Positions 43,290-55,339 of a DNA stretch of 64,000 nt are shown piece after piece. The first letter of the stretch is position 1. Each line of letters opens with the position of its first letter. The notes beneath the pieces were generated by a model. It saw only the letters and a list, made by a program, of their open reading frames with translations, was not told where the DNA came from and made no database searches. This DNA comes from Beroe forskalii (taxonomy: Eukaryota > Ctenophora > Nuda > Beroida > Beroidae): contig WFMF01000022.1 in NCBI GenBank assembly GCA_011033025.1, forward strand, positions 806,001-870,000, read 5' to 3'. The translations under genes and the position numbers were made by a program.

Positions 43290-44554
43290 ACAGGGGCGTG
43301 TTGAACTCATATGTGCGCGGCTTTTCCATGCGCGGCGTAATCGTGCGCGGCTCTCTGCCTGCTAATTACCTAGTACAATCAACCTAGTACAATCAACCAC
43401 TGTCTCACCTGCAAACTTGGTGGCTATGTTTCCCTGAGACATGACTCACTGAAAGGTACCATAGCAAAATTGCTTGAACAGGTATGCAAGGACACAATAA
43501 TCGAACCAAGCCTAATACCTATAACCACTGAACAGCTTCAAAGGGGTACTGATGTAAGTGATGGGGCTCGACTGGACGTATGCACAAGAGGTTTCTGGAC
43601 GCCTTTGGACAGAGCATTTACTGATATAAGGGTATTGCACCCACAAGCTCAATCCAATGCAAACACAAGCCTCTTCCAGATGTACAGGAGACATGAGAAT
43701 GAGAAGAAATCAAAGTACAATGACAGGGTACTGCAGGTTGAAAAAGCCACTTTCACTCCCCTCGTGTTCAGTACAACTGGTGGCATGGGTAATGAAGCTG
43801 CTAGGTTTTTAAAGCATTTGGCTGTGAAACTGAGCAATAAGACTGGACAATCATACAGTGACACTGTCGCTTTTGTGAGGAGACGTCTCAGATTTGACCT
43901 TCTCAAGACATGTGTCATTTCACTCAGGGGCTATAGAGGCAAGCCCAGTGGAAAAACATCTGAAATGGACACACTTGATTTAAATCTCATACCTAAAACT
44001 GATTACTAGTTTTGGATGTGGAAGTTTGCCCCTTATAACCCTCATAATTTGTTGTTGAGAGTTTTTAATTGAGTCATTTTCATATTATGATTGTTATTGA
44101 GTTATCTAATCCATATAAAAAGATAAAACATATTTATATATTTTTGGATGTTTGCATTTACTTTTTGACATTGACATAGGCAAGGGGTTTTAGTTTTTTT
44201 AATATTGGATTCACACTTGGAGTGTTCTAATATTTCAGATTTATATTTATTCACACTTCAATAGGGTTTCTAAAACTGCAAACATTCCTTACCCTTTTTT
44301 CATATTCATTGTCCTTCCTGAAACCTTTGCACATATATTTTTATTCATATCAGATTAATTTATTGTTATCAGATATTAATTTATTGTTATTTATTGTTAT
44401 TGCGATACACCATTCATTATGAATGTTTGGTGCTTCCTCGAGCTATATAATATTTTACTCTCTTCGGAGATTTTTACACATTACAGGCAGCGAGCCGCGC
44501 ACTATTACGCCGCGCATTGAAAAGCCGCGCACATCTGAGTTCGACATGCCACCG
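43290..44554 (+). mobile_element. TA-flanked TIR element carrying a retroelement-type ORF
   Basis: The left end GGGGCGTGTTGAACTCATAT followed by GTGCGCGGC modules and GCGCGGCGTAAT is inverted at 44487-44554 over about 65 bp. TA lies at both junctions (43288-43289 and 44555-44556). Removing it restores the family A sequence GACCATCTA|TCAATTGCACACC. The ORF it contains is described separately. Confidence 0.75.
43374..44009 (+). pseudogene. ORF of retroelement-associated domain (GARLDV...RGFW...FTDIRVLHPQA)
   Basis: The frame is open from 43374 (just after TAG) to TAG at 44007, 211 codons without an evident initiator; the residue at 43470 is TTG. It opens with NHCLTCKLGGYVSLRHD, then GARLDVCTRGFWTPLDRAF, RVLHPQAQSN, YNDRVLQVEKATFTPLVFS and FVRRRLRFDLLKTCVISLRG. 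I recall this domain as a recurrent C-terminal part of long reverse-transcriptase-bearing ORFs in cnidarians, sponges and other invertebrates. The D...D-R-V pattern might be nuclease-like, but that is a guess. Here it stands alone inside a TIR element, without a reverse transcriptase. Confidence 0.65.
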
Positions 44555-45119
44555 TATCAATTGCACACCTCAAATCCCGTCCAAGTTGCTTTTGAAAAAA
44601 TTGCACCCATTTTGGGCACACTTTTGGCGCCGGCGCCAGTGGGTCTTGGCCGGGTACCAAACCCAACCAAAAAGTTGGCCCAAGGGGTTTATCTTTTAAG
44701 CTTTTAGGTCAACCATTATCTCAGAAATGTGTTTTACAAAAAATTTGGCTTGAACCCCCCTCCCCTTTAACAAGCAAAAGAAAAAAGTAAAGACAAAGTA
44801 AGATCAAAGTAAAAGATAGAGACTTTCAAATAATTAAGGGCCCAGAACTTCAGCCAACAGTGACATTAAATGGGATTATGTGTTAAAAATGTATTATTTT
44901 CCAACTTCATTGTGTTTATTTCTTCATGCTTTTTGCCATTTTTTGTCAAGATTTGTTTCAGTGAGATTGGGGGGATTGTAGCCCAAAAAACAAACAAAAA
45001 ACAAGCCCAAGATCTCAAAATTAGGGTAGGGCTTTTTTGGTTTATCTTGGATCTTTTTGGTTTTTTTGGGTTGGACTTTTTTGAACTTTTTGGAAATTTC
45101 ACACCAATAATAGACTTCC

Positions 45120-45215
45120 ACTAACTCATACCAAGATAGTGGACTTCCATTAAGAGTAAGTAGACATCTATTAAGTGTTAATAGACGTCTATTATCGAGA
45201 TAGTAGACGTCTACT
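45120..45215. repeat. Imperfect repeats of TAGACGTCTATTA
   Basis: Short palindromic blocks (TAGACGTCTA, AGTAGACGTCTACT) lie immediately before the 28-bp minisatellite. Confidence 0.6.
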
Positions 45216-45235
45216 TGGATACTGCCGTGTTGTCA

Positions 45236-46210
45236 CCAGTGGTTTAGGCAAGATCAGGAGACGCCAGTAGGTCAGGTAGTATCAGGAGACACCAATAGGT
45301 CAGGTAGAATCAGGAGACGCCCGTAGGTCAGGTGGGATCAGGAAATGCCAGTTGTAGGTCAGGAGACGCCAAATATAGGTCAGGTAGGATCACGAGACGC
45401 AAATAGGTCAGGTAGGATCAGGAGAAGCCAATAGGTCAGGTAGGATCAGGAGACACCAGTAGGTCAGATAGGATCAGAAAATGCCAGTTGTAGGTCAGGT
45501 TGGATCAGGAGATGCCAGTACACAGTAGGTCAGGTAGGATCAGGAGACACCAGTACATAGTAGGCCAGGTAGGATCAGGAGACACCAGTCGTAGGTCAGG
45601 TAGGATCAGGAGACGCCAGATATAGGTCGGTAGGATCAGTCAAGATGCCAGGAGGTCAGGTAGGATCAGGAGACACCAATAGATCAGGTAGGATCATTCC
45701 AGATGCCAGTAGGTTGGGTAGGATCAGGAGAAGCCATTTTGCCAGTAGGTAAGGTAGCATCAGGAGATGCCAGTAGGTTAGGTAGGATCAGGAAGCACCA
45801 GTTGTAGGTCAGGTAGGATCAGGAGATGCCAGTAGGTCAGGCAGGATCGGGAGATGCCAGTAATATGTCATGTAGGATCAGGAGACGCCAGTAGATCAGG
45901 TAGGATCAGGAGATTCCAGTAGGTCAGGTAGAATCAGGAGAAGCCAGTAGGTCAGGTAGGATCAGGAGATGCTTATGGCTCACACAGTTACATATTTAAG
46001 TGTCGCTGGTGGGTCATAAAGTACCAGCTAGTGGGACAACAGATAAGTGTCTGGTTTCACCTATGGTCAGGCAATGGTCAAAAGTAGGTCAAGTAAGAGT
46101 CGCAAGTAGGTCAGAGAAGATTTGTCAGTAGGTCAGGTAAGAATCATCACTAGGCCAGGTAAGAGTCACCAGTAGGTCAGATTAGATTCCTCAGTAGGTC
46201 AGGTAAGCAG
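45236..46210. repeat. 28-bp minisatellite, roughly 30 copies
   Basis: The unit is TAGGTCAGGTAGGATCAGGA followed by GACGCCAG, with many indels. The right end decays into AGGTCAGGTAAGAGTCACCAG variants. Confidence 0.9.
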
Positions 46211-47510
46211 GTAGGGTCTAAATCAAAAATCCAAGCCTAACTCAAAAATTCAGCTTCATTTGTTTCTGCAGAATTAAGTCCAGTTTCACGTAAAAAATTA
46301 TGTGTTTTTTTTCGAGGTTTTTTGGGCTTCAAATCGCCATTTCAGCAGCCCAGTGACATTAAATATTTTAGTGGCTAGCTGACTGAATTTTATTACAAAA
46401 GTGGCTAGTTAAAGAATTATGTTGAGCTGTCGATTATTATCAAATATGAATAACCAATAACGAGATAAGTGCCATACAATGACCAAATTCCATTTGAATT
46501 ACGCAAATTAATAGTTTAGGATGAATCAAAGGCGCTTAAAGTGAAATTCCCAAAAAGGTGTCGACATGGTTTCGAGTCAAATGGTTAGTAAGTAAAACAA
46601 TTAGTTATCATTTGTAGCTAACAGAATTTCTTTATTTAAAAATACATCAATAAATAAATCGAGTATAATCATATCACTGTAAAATCTCGAACATAATTTT
46701 CAATGGCACCCTTTTTGAACAAATTTAAGATCTCTTATTAATATGGATTTTATATAGATGAGCACAGATAGAGAGAAATAGTACTGAAAGGACACAGCCT
46801 TGCAGATTAACTGAATAATCAAGTAGTTGATTTGCTAAGTAAAGGCAGGGTTAAGATTAATCTGGTATTAATCTGGGGATGGTTTGTGGGAGGATTACAA
46901 CAACAAAAGATTAAGAGTAGGTGTTTCAGGCTTGAGGGTAGGATTAGTGATCTCAGATCTTGACTTCTTAATCGAATAATTCTAGTCTAGGCCTAGGTGT
47001 CTATAATACTTATTCAGCATGCAAGAGATGCCCTGATGGCTTAATTAATCCAATAATTCAGGCAGTCTCAAATCAGTATATTATTTTGATAGTTTTAACT
47101 TTTGGTTGACACACTTCACTGCAGCTAAAGGATGCTCTCGCCTTGTCAGCTTAATCACATCCCTGGGACAGTGGGTGGGATCATGGATGAATAAAATTAA
47201 GCAAGGAAAAATTCATGGAGATGAACAAGGAAATTAGTAAAGGTTTTTTTGCTTGATATTTATATCTTAATGAGGCATAAAGGCATAAGTGGGTACCAAA
47301 GTAAGGGACAGAGCAAGGGAAGGGTAAAATTCGGGGCAGGGGTAATTTTAAACAGATGAAGGAGATGCATACACTTAAAATTTCAGTTAGCTTGATTTTA
47401 ATTTATCAAATCATACCAGGCCAAAGGCTGCTGTGTTAAGAAAATTTCGTTTATTTCATTAAATTCATAAAAAGGGAAAAGTTCATAAAAGTTTAAAACA
47501 CAACAGTTCT
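46211..47510. other. No supported gene; small family A fragment
   Basis: 46245-46360 resembles the interior of the family A foldback (GTTTCACGTAAAAAATTATG; GGGCTTCAAATCGCCATTT). The remainder shows no coding or RNA feature. Confidence 0.4.
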
Positions 47511-47515
47511 GTTAA

Positions 47516-50155
47516 TTATGAAATATTTTCCCTACTCCAAATATTATCTATTCCAGACCTTTGTTTTTCTAAGAGTATATGTTCTAAGCGATTTTTAAAT
47601 GTTTCAATTGGTATTGTAAGGTCTGAATTCTTTTTGGAACCAGGGACAATAATCATAAGGTTATTGGGTTCTGCTAAATCCGTCAGATCAGGGGGTCTAA
47701 AAGTTTTGTGATGTATAAATTCCAACTATTAACAGGATGTACAAAAAAGTTATTCTTAGATATATCAAGGTTATGCTTTGGAATAAGGAGTTTAAAGTTA
47801 TTAGTTCTGGGGCAGAGTTTAAGGTTGTCATAGATTGGAGATGGAGACTGGTACTTCAATGCTTTTAGAATCTCCATCAAGGTCCTTAAGGTATAGATAT
47901 TCTGAAGGGTGAGTAACCCATGCTTATTAAATAATGGTTTAGTATGTTCAAGATCATAGGTTTTAAGGGACGTGTGTTCTACATATGTTTTAGTTCTAGC
48001 ACAGGAAGCATAATACTCAGGATGGTCAAATGAATAAGTTTTACCAAATAGGATACGTATACAGCGCTTCTGGAGATTAAACAGTTTTTGAAGCTTGGAC
48101 TGGTAAACACCTCCCCAGCATGATAATCCATAGGTAAGGTGTGGTAAGAATAGTGATTGGTAAATTTTGGAGAAGTGTGAGGAGGGGATGAATTTCTTTA
48201 CACACTTTACAAGTACAATAGTAGATAGGATTTTATTTTCAAGATGTTCTATTTGACTATCCCAATTCAGTTTATCATCAATAATAACACCTAGAAATTG
48301 TATTTTATCAACTTTTTTGATCTTCTGATTGTGTAAAGATAGGGTTAGGTCATGGTTGTATATGGAGCATCGAGCACAGGACAGACGCTCATTATGATTA
48401 AAATTGGGTCTAAAGTACATATAAGCACATTTACTAAGGTTGATATGGAGTTGATTAGCTTTCATGTATGTCGCAATTGATTTAAGGACCTTATTAGCCA
48501 GCTTATAAGCTTCCTTTTGGTTATCAGCTGTAATGAATACATTTGTGTCATCTGCAAATATAACGAATTCGCCTTCATCTGAGTGGATAATGTCATTTAT
48601 ATAGATTAGAAATAATAGTGGACCAAGTACAGATCCTTGAGGAACACCAAAAAGAATGGGGTCTGCTTCAGATTGGACCCCATCAAATTTGGTGATTTGT
48701 TGACGAGTTGATAGATAGCTAGTTATTAATTTAAGACAATTTCCACGGATTCCATAGTGATTAAGTTTATGAACAAGTTTTTTGTGGCATATTGTGTCAA
48801 ATGCTTTGCTTAAGTCAAGGAATATACCTATAACATGTTTCTTTTGTTCAATTTCATCAGTTATATACTTTACAGAGTAGTTTATTGCATGTGAAGCAGT
48901 GATCCTTTGCGAAACCCAAATTGTTTTTCATATAGTATATTTTTAGTGATGAGAAAGCTATAAATACGCCTATACAGAATTTTCTCAAATATCTTACTAA
49001 AGATTGGAAGTGTAGAGATAGGTCTATAATTATCAAATTTTTGAGGGTCTTCTTTTTTATAGACTGGACTGACTATCCCTGTTTTTAAGATTTTTGGAAA
49101 AACCCCCTACAGACATAAATACATTAAAGAAGTTTTCTAATATGGGGGGAGGTAATGCTTGAAATAGATTTTAGAGCTTTGACTGGTATATCACTAGCTT
49201 TGTTGGCTGAAAATTCACCAATAATTTCATTAATTTCATCTGCAGTGCATGGTTCTAGAAATATACTTGCCTCTACAGAACCCTTGAGGTATTCCTTGAA
49301 GTTAGGAATAGGTTCTATGGGCAAACCATCGTCACATTCATTAAGTTCAGAAGCTATAGATGTAAAATATTTGTTGAATCCATTAGCTATGGCTCGCCTT
49401 TCTTCAATTACATGGCCATCTATGATAAAGGATGGCCTTATTTTGCCTTTCTGTTTCCCACGTATTTCATTTATAATTTTCCAAGTCTCTCTACTATTTC
49501 CATTAGCCTTGTCAAATTTCTTCTGTTTATGCATCCTCTTAGCAGAACTAATTGTATTTTTAAGTGCCTTCCTGTATTCCTTATATTTATCATAAAGTAT
49601 TGGGTCACCTTCCTTAGATTTAAGTTTTTTCATGGACTGCCTCCAAAGGTTGTAGAGGTAGTCCTTCTTGGCTATAGAAGCAATGATTCCAGAGGTGATC
49701 CATGGGTTGGTGATTCTGTTACGTTTACTTTTCAAGAGCTTTTCATCCATAATAAAACAATCTAAATCTTGGCTGTATAACAAGTTTGCTGATGTTATTG
49801 AGTAACTCATCAAAATTTTTTTCATCAAAAATAGCACCTACAAAGTAATTTTTGCTCTGTAAGAATCTTGTGAATTCATTTTCAAATTTTATCATATTAC
49901 TTTCATTAAAATCATACTTTGGTAAACTACTAGACTTATCGCTACATGAATTCAATTCAATTAATGTTGTACAGAAAACAGGACAATGGTGACCTGATAT
50001 AATATCACAAATACCAGAAGTGGTAACAGAGTCAGTAGAGTTTGTTATTATATTATCAATACATGATGGTATGCATCCAGGTTTGTGATGTGTGGCTATT
50101 GAGATAAGTGGTGCAAAACCATTACTATATAGAATGTCTTCGAATTTCCTACGTT
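47516..50155 (-). pseudogene. Non-LTR retrotransposon (CR1/Jockey-like), frameshifted, 5'-truncated
   Basis: Read right to left: the end of an endonuclease domain (50155-49850: SCIDNIITNS, SGICDIISGHHCPVF), a linker (49837-49124: WITSGIIASIAKKDYLY, KASDIPVKALK), then a reverse transcriptase. The RT blocks are FLDLSKAFDTICHKKL (about 48800), GVPQGSVLGPLLFLIYINDI (about 48600) and the catalytic FADD at 48547-48558. The post-RT region follows (48465-47683: IQFLGVIIDDKLNW) and a short C-terminus to 47516. Frame changes near 49105, about 48900 and 47700 show it is dead. The 5' end stops at a GC-rich CGCGCG hairpin (50165-50230). Confidence 0.88.
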
Positions 50156-50639
50156 GTAGGACCTATTTTGCGCGCGCAAGCGCGCGTGTTCAGAGAACTT
50201 TTCGAAGAAAAGGCGCGCGCGCGCGCGAACAAACAGGGACACATAGCATGTGGCAACACGGAAGCATATGTGAAAATGAAATTAGCAACAGATTTGAACA
50301 TCCCTACAAAAAAAACAGCCACATGTGGCTGGTTTCTTAACTGATTATGGTTAAAAGTTGGCCGTCTCCGGTTAAAGTTGGCCGTTCACGGTTAAATGTT
50401 GGCCGACCTCGACGGACACTTACCGGGTATGTTTTTTTATTCAAATATCCAATTTTAATGTCTTTCTAGATAACATGGGATGATGATTCAATGAAACTGC
50501 AGGCGTTTTGCATGTTTTCATTTTTGAAAAGCTATGTATTTTATCTTTTTTTCGCTTTCTATATCAATTTTGTGGCTAGCCGTTAGGTGGTCAATCGGCT
50601 TGTAAAATGTCACTGGGGATAACAGGGGTATACGTGCTT

Positions 50640-50850
50640 AGCAATGGTAACTCATTATCTATCGATTGCACACCTAAGATCCCGCCCAAGTGGCTTTTGA
50701 AAAAATATGCCCATTATGGGCCCATTTTTGAGCACAGCACCAGTGGGGCAGTGGGTCTGGGGGTACCAAACCCAGTCAAAAAGTTAGCCCCAGGGGTGTA
50801 CCTTTTGAGTCAACCATTATATATCTGAATCATGTTTTACTGTCTTCCAA
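50640..50850 (+). mobile_element. Family A foldback, fragment of one arm
   Basis: CATTATCTATCGATTGCACACC through GGGGGTACCAAACCCAGTC to CAACCATTAT matches the right arm of the copy at 21022-22112. The adjoining terminus (CCAAAAAATTTGGG) is split by the hairpin pair at 50857-50952. Confidence 0.75.
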
Positions 50851-50856
50851 AAAATT

Positions 50857-50952
50857 GCCCTAACCAGGGCCCCTGGGCCCTGGTTACGCGCACGGAGTGT
50901 GCAGCGCGGCAAGCGCTAAACCAGGGGTGTCGTATCGACACCCCTGGTTAGG
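50857..50952. repeat. Pair of GC-rich hairpins
   Basis: Two adjacent stem-loops share the end AACCAGG/CCTGGTT: AACCAGGGCCCCTGGGCCCT... and ACCAGGGGTGTCGTATCGACA... . They lie inside a family A fragment. AACCAGGGTCCTGGTT recurs at about 51088-51105 and a relative at 51775-51790, on either side of the next retroelement fragment. Confidence 0.7.
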
Positions 50953-51162
50953 GGAACAAAAAATTTGGGTATACGTGTTTAGCAACTAAATTACATATCC
51001 AAGTAATTCATGCTATGATGAAAATTCGTTGCAACTAACATGTCATGGTCATGGTTCGGTTATTTGTTTTGAAATTTCTAAGCTTACCCAGTGCGCGAAA
51101 CCAGGGTCCTGGTTACTAACTTGGTAACTTGGTAGACTAGTTTTTGTAGAGTCGTAGGGTCA

Positions 51163-51747
51163 TCAGAGGTCCGACCACTGCGTTGGTGAGTAGTCTACCA
51201 AAGAGTTAGACCAGCTGCAGCTGTAACCGACGACTGGAGGCTTGTCCCTTATCAAAGCAATATATTTCGACAAACTGGTTTTAAACGTGTCAAACTTATC
51301 GAATGCTTTAATAGTGCTCGGTACTTGGTTCCATAGTTTTGGACCTAGGACTGCAAATGATCTATCATAAAGCGTCTGATTGGCTAATGAACTTAACCTA
51401 GACAGAGGAGGAATAACTGCTACTGCACCGTGCCTTGATGTCAAACTAAACTTGATATTGCAACAGTTTGGGACAACATTGTGGAAGATCTTCCACATCA
51501 TAAGAATGATGTACCTTTCCCGTCTGTGTTGAAGTGACATCAATTTCAGCTTAGCCAATCTCTCCCAGTAGTTCAGGTGGCAGAGGCCTCCTATCCGACT
51601 TGTAAATGTTCTTTGAACCCCTTCAATCAGTTGAATGTCACTTATCTTGCTAGGGTTCCACAGGAGACAGCAGTACTCTAGTGTACTTCTTACAATTGAC
51701 TTGTACATTGTAGTCATGACAGGTAAGTCCGCGGCGCGTACACACAT
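51163..51747 (-). pseudogene. Non-LTR retrotransposon fragment, post-RT C-terminal region
   Basis: An open frame of 194 codons holds YKSIVRSTLEYCCLLWNPS, then GVQRTFTSRIGGL, YWERLAKLKLMSLQHRRERY and SFAVLGPKLWNQVPSTIKAF. These strings are characteristic of the region after the reverse transcriptase in Jockey/CR1-like elements. The upstream RT is absent. The hairpin sequence ACCAGGGTCCTGGT lies on both sides (about 51090 and 51778), so it may sit inside a larger unit. Confidence 0.8.
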
Positions 51748-51868
51748 GCAATCTATGCGGGCTTAGGAAGTGAAGCCAGGGTCCTGGTCAAGGCATTTCA
51801 AGGCAACGTGTTTAGTAAGTCAAGGGCCAACAAAATAACAAATGAAATGAATGAATAAATTTTGATAT

Positions 51869-53465
51869 ATGTATTATTTTGATATATGTATTATCATTAT
51901 TACAGATTTTGTTCGTACCTTGACATTATTGTATGATAAGTGTGCAAAGGAAGCAAAGATTCCCGAAAAGTGGAAAGAAGCACACGTTATTGCTCTTCAC
52001 AAGAAAGACTCTAGGAACAATCCATATAACTATATAGGCCTGTTTCACTTACATGTATATTATGTAAAGTATATGAAAAGTTTGTTAGAAAGCACATTTT
52101 AGAATTTGTTGAAAGTGAAATAACTAATGATCAACATGGTTTTGTTTCTAAGAAGTCATGCTTATCAAATTTGTTGGAAACAGTTGACAACATCATTTCT
52201 GTAATTGAAGAAGGTTCTCCTGTTGACCTTTTATACCTAGATTTTATGAAAGCTTTTGACACCGTGCCCCATCACCGGCTTCTTATCAAACTAGAAAATC
52301 TGGGTATAAAGGGAAACACTTTGGCAATTATCAATGACTTTTTATCTGATAGAACTATGAGAACTGTTGTTAGGGGGGAGCTGTCTGATTTTAGGAAGGT
52401 CAAGTCTGGTGTACCTCAAGGATCAATATTAGGGCCCTTATTATTTGTCATCTATATAAATGATTTGCCTGAAGAAATTAAGAGTGTTTCTAAAGTTTTT
52501 GCTGATGACCTTAAGATTGTTTTTAATGCAGCTCAATGCCATGAAAATAATGTTGATATGAGATCACTTGAAAAATGGGAGGAAATTTGGCTTTTGAAAT
52601 TTAATATTGATAAATAAATAAAAAAATATTGATAAATGTAAGGTTATGCATATAAATATGAATAATAATCCTAAGAATGAATATGTCCTGAATGATAAAG
52701 TCCTGAAAGATACCTGTTTTCATGAATGATAATTTGGATTGGAACTGTAATGTAGAAAAGTGTATCAAAGATGCCAATAAAACCATAGCTTGGATAAGTC
52801 GAAATGTTATTGCTAAAGAGATGGATATCATGTTGAAAATATATAAAGCACTTATAAGACCAAAGCTCGAGTATTGTGTCCAGCTTTGGAGTCCGGTTGC
52901 TCACCATGGGAACTGGGGTACTATCTTGGAACTGGAAGGTGTTCAGCGTCGTTTCACGAGACTAATAAATGGCATAGGTACACTTCCTTACAGTGAGCGG
53001 TTGGACAGGTTGAATTTAACTACATTAGCTGAAAGGAGAATTAGAGGGGACCTCATTGAAACTTTTAAGGTATTAAATGATAAAGTAGACTATGGTAAGA
53101 CTTGGTTTAAACTAGGCAGAAGCAGAAGAAACCTGCTGACCTGTAGAAAATCTTGTAGCAACCTGCCAAGAGAAGTAACTAGAGTAAATGATACATTTAT
53201 TTCAGAAAGAGTAAGACCTTATTGGAATGACTTACCTAAAACTGTACGAGAAGCATCTAGTGTAGACATGTTCAAGGTTTCATTAGATCATTATAAGAAC
53301 AATACTGAAATGCACTCTCCTAGTAATTTCTGGTATATATCATCCATAATTGTGCTTGAGAAAATTGAAGGTGATAACTATTTAACAAACAAACTAAAGT
53401 TCAATGAATTCTTAAAAAATAATCCTTTTGTAGCCAAGAAGAAAGGTATCAATATTTATACTTGA
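51869..53465 (+). pseudogene. Non-LTR retrotransposon (L2/CR1-like), 5'-truncated and frameshifted
   Basis: RT blocks in order: IPEKWKEAHVIALHKKDSRN (from 51960), NDQHGFVSKKSCLSNLLE (52130), LYLDFMKAFDTVPHHRLL (52230), GVPQGSILGPLLFVIYINDL (52410) and FADDLKIV (catalytic FADD at 52498-52509). The post-RT domain is at 52722-53465 (YKALIRPKLEYCVQLWSP, GVQRRFTRLI, YWNDLPKTVREA). Frame breaks occur near 52040, at 52610-52640 (duplicated ATATTGATAAAT) and about 52710. The 3' end reaches a (TTTAC)n tail at 53743-53762. It is a different lineage from the element at 47.5-50.2 kb. Confidence 0.88.
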
Positions 53466-53762
53466 TAAATCAAATTGCATAGTTTGTATTATTTGACCTT
53501 ATTTATTTGACTGACCATTTTTACTGGCTTTTCAGTGTTTTTATCAATTTCGATATTTTGTCATTGTGGAAGTTAAAATTATTTTCATCACATTGATTAA
53601 CTTATTATTTGCTTATTGTAAAATTGCTTTTTATTAATGTGACTATGGAATGGGCACCAAAGTGAAATGGTGCTAAATAATTGTTAATATTTGATATTGA
53701 TCAATTGGGTATGAGATAAGAGATGGTTAAATACCATTATGCTTACTTTACTTTACTTTACA

Positions 53763-55266
53763 CGGTAGCTATGATTTGAAATTGCTGTTCCTTAAAATCT
53801 AACCAGCTGACTCAAGCACAAAAAAGCACCAAGAATCTTTGTGGGTGTTTTTTGCATTCTCGGACAATATTTGAAATTGTTGAATTGAATTTCATTGCAA
53901 TAACTGCATCTTCGATTCTAAGAAGAGAGTGATCATCATGATATAGAATTGCATGGAATAGAGACTTTATGAACTATAGATGTCTAATTTGATATGGGAT
54001 TTTGAGTTGTGTGGGGTTGAACTGATTTATAGTTAAATCTTGGCTAAATTATTATCATATTTGTCATTATAGCAATTGCCTGTATAGAGCCCCTCAGTTT
54101 CGATTCCTTGTTTAAAATGCCATAGAGTAAAAAGACACAATAAGTGGCTACATACCAAAGTGTTAATAAGTGGTGACTGTATACTCACAATATGGTTGTA
54201 AGATGTGTTGTATTGAACAACACAATCTTTTGAGCACTGTTCTTGTGTTAGAATTGTGTTGGTGTATTTCCAAACTTTTATATTGTATGATCAGGATAAT
54301 CATCTCTCAAGAAATCAAGGTGGAGTATGGGAGCATTATGTATTTCATCATGTTAGTTGATGCATACCACTTCTCATTTTAAATGCAGCAAGATAAAGGA
54401 TTACAAAACCCCAGGATCCATCAACTGGGCCTATACTTCTCTTCAACAAGTGTGCTACTTTATTTCTTGATATTTGTGTTAAAGACCTCTATTCAGTTTC
54501 AATCAGGCAGGTGGTCATCACTGCACTTGCCGACCTGTTATACCCTGTTACTGCTGGGGGGCTACCTCATAAAAAGCTCTCCAAATTGAGACCCCAAAAG
54601 CTGAGGAGGTATTGGACTGATGATGCCTGCACACCACTCATCTAGTTGTGACTCATTTAGATCTCACTGCTTTCCACATTGCATTACCTAAAGGGATCAT
54701 GTTGGTGTTCAAGTATGGAGTTGGAGAAAAGTCTTGCAGATTGATGTCTTGAAGAAAGATTTCTTCATGATTTGAATATATTGAATTGAGATAATGAGCA
54801 AAGCAAGCTGTGTTCATTTTTTGATTTAAAGATTGTCACATTTGTGACAGATTAGTATATTATGCTTGGATGAGAAACTGTGAGAATCAGAAGTGGATTT
54901 GCACATGTCATATGCTTATCAGTCAAAAGCAACTGATTGTCAAAAAATAATTTTAAAGGGCCAGCATTGACTTGGGATAGTGGGATTGCATGATTTCTAA
55001 GGTATATGAGTGATGGTTGCAATATGGGTTTAATTTCAAACGTAGTTGCAATATGGATAATAGTTTTGATTTGATAAATTTGGGATTGCATGATAAATAA
55101 AGATGTTTTCTAATAAGTTTATAACTATTCAGGTTTTTCTGGCTTTCATATAGGTTATTGCATTGCTTATAGCACAAAGCTTTGTTTTCATTGCATGTAC
55201 AATAACTTTGGAAAAGATCATTGTGTCAAAATGTTATATTTGCCATCAGTTTGTTCCTTTGCAGAA
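53763..55266. other. No supported gene upstream of the semaphorin
   Basis: No exons, TIRs or RNA genes recognised. It presumably includes the promoter and 5' UTR of the semaphorin gene. No TATA box was found near the inferred start at 55267. Confidence 0.4.
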
Positions 55267-55339
55267 ATGAATTTAGTATGGATGTTTCTGGTATCATATG
55301 TTCTTGGTGACACCTGGACAACGAAGTTCAAAGAGAGAG
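55267..55339 (+). CDS. Semaphorin exon 1 (signal peptide)
   Basis: ATG at 55267 opens MNLVWMFLVSYVLGDTW, a short hydrophobic signal peptide, then TTKFKER. It ends in phase 1 at AGAG|GTATGC. An in-frame upstream ATG at 55195 would give a longer start without a signal peptide at its N-terminus, so 55267 is preferred. Confidence 0.75.

Larger units (their letters stand above)
42313..44768. mobile_element. Family A foldback element, copy 2, interrupted twice
   Basis: It starts in a G-run followed by TTCAAGTCAAATTATCTGG and ends with the inverse (AAATTTGGCTTGAACCCCCC) at 44768. The left arm is split by a SINE (42433-42736). The right arm is split by a TIR element (43290-44554). Comparing the junctions with the uninterrupted copy at 21022-22112 recovers the original sequence on each side, which proves nesting. 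Confidence 0.85.
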
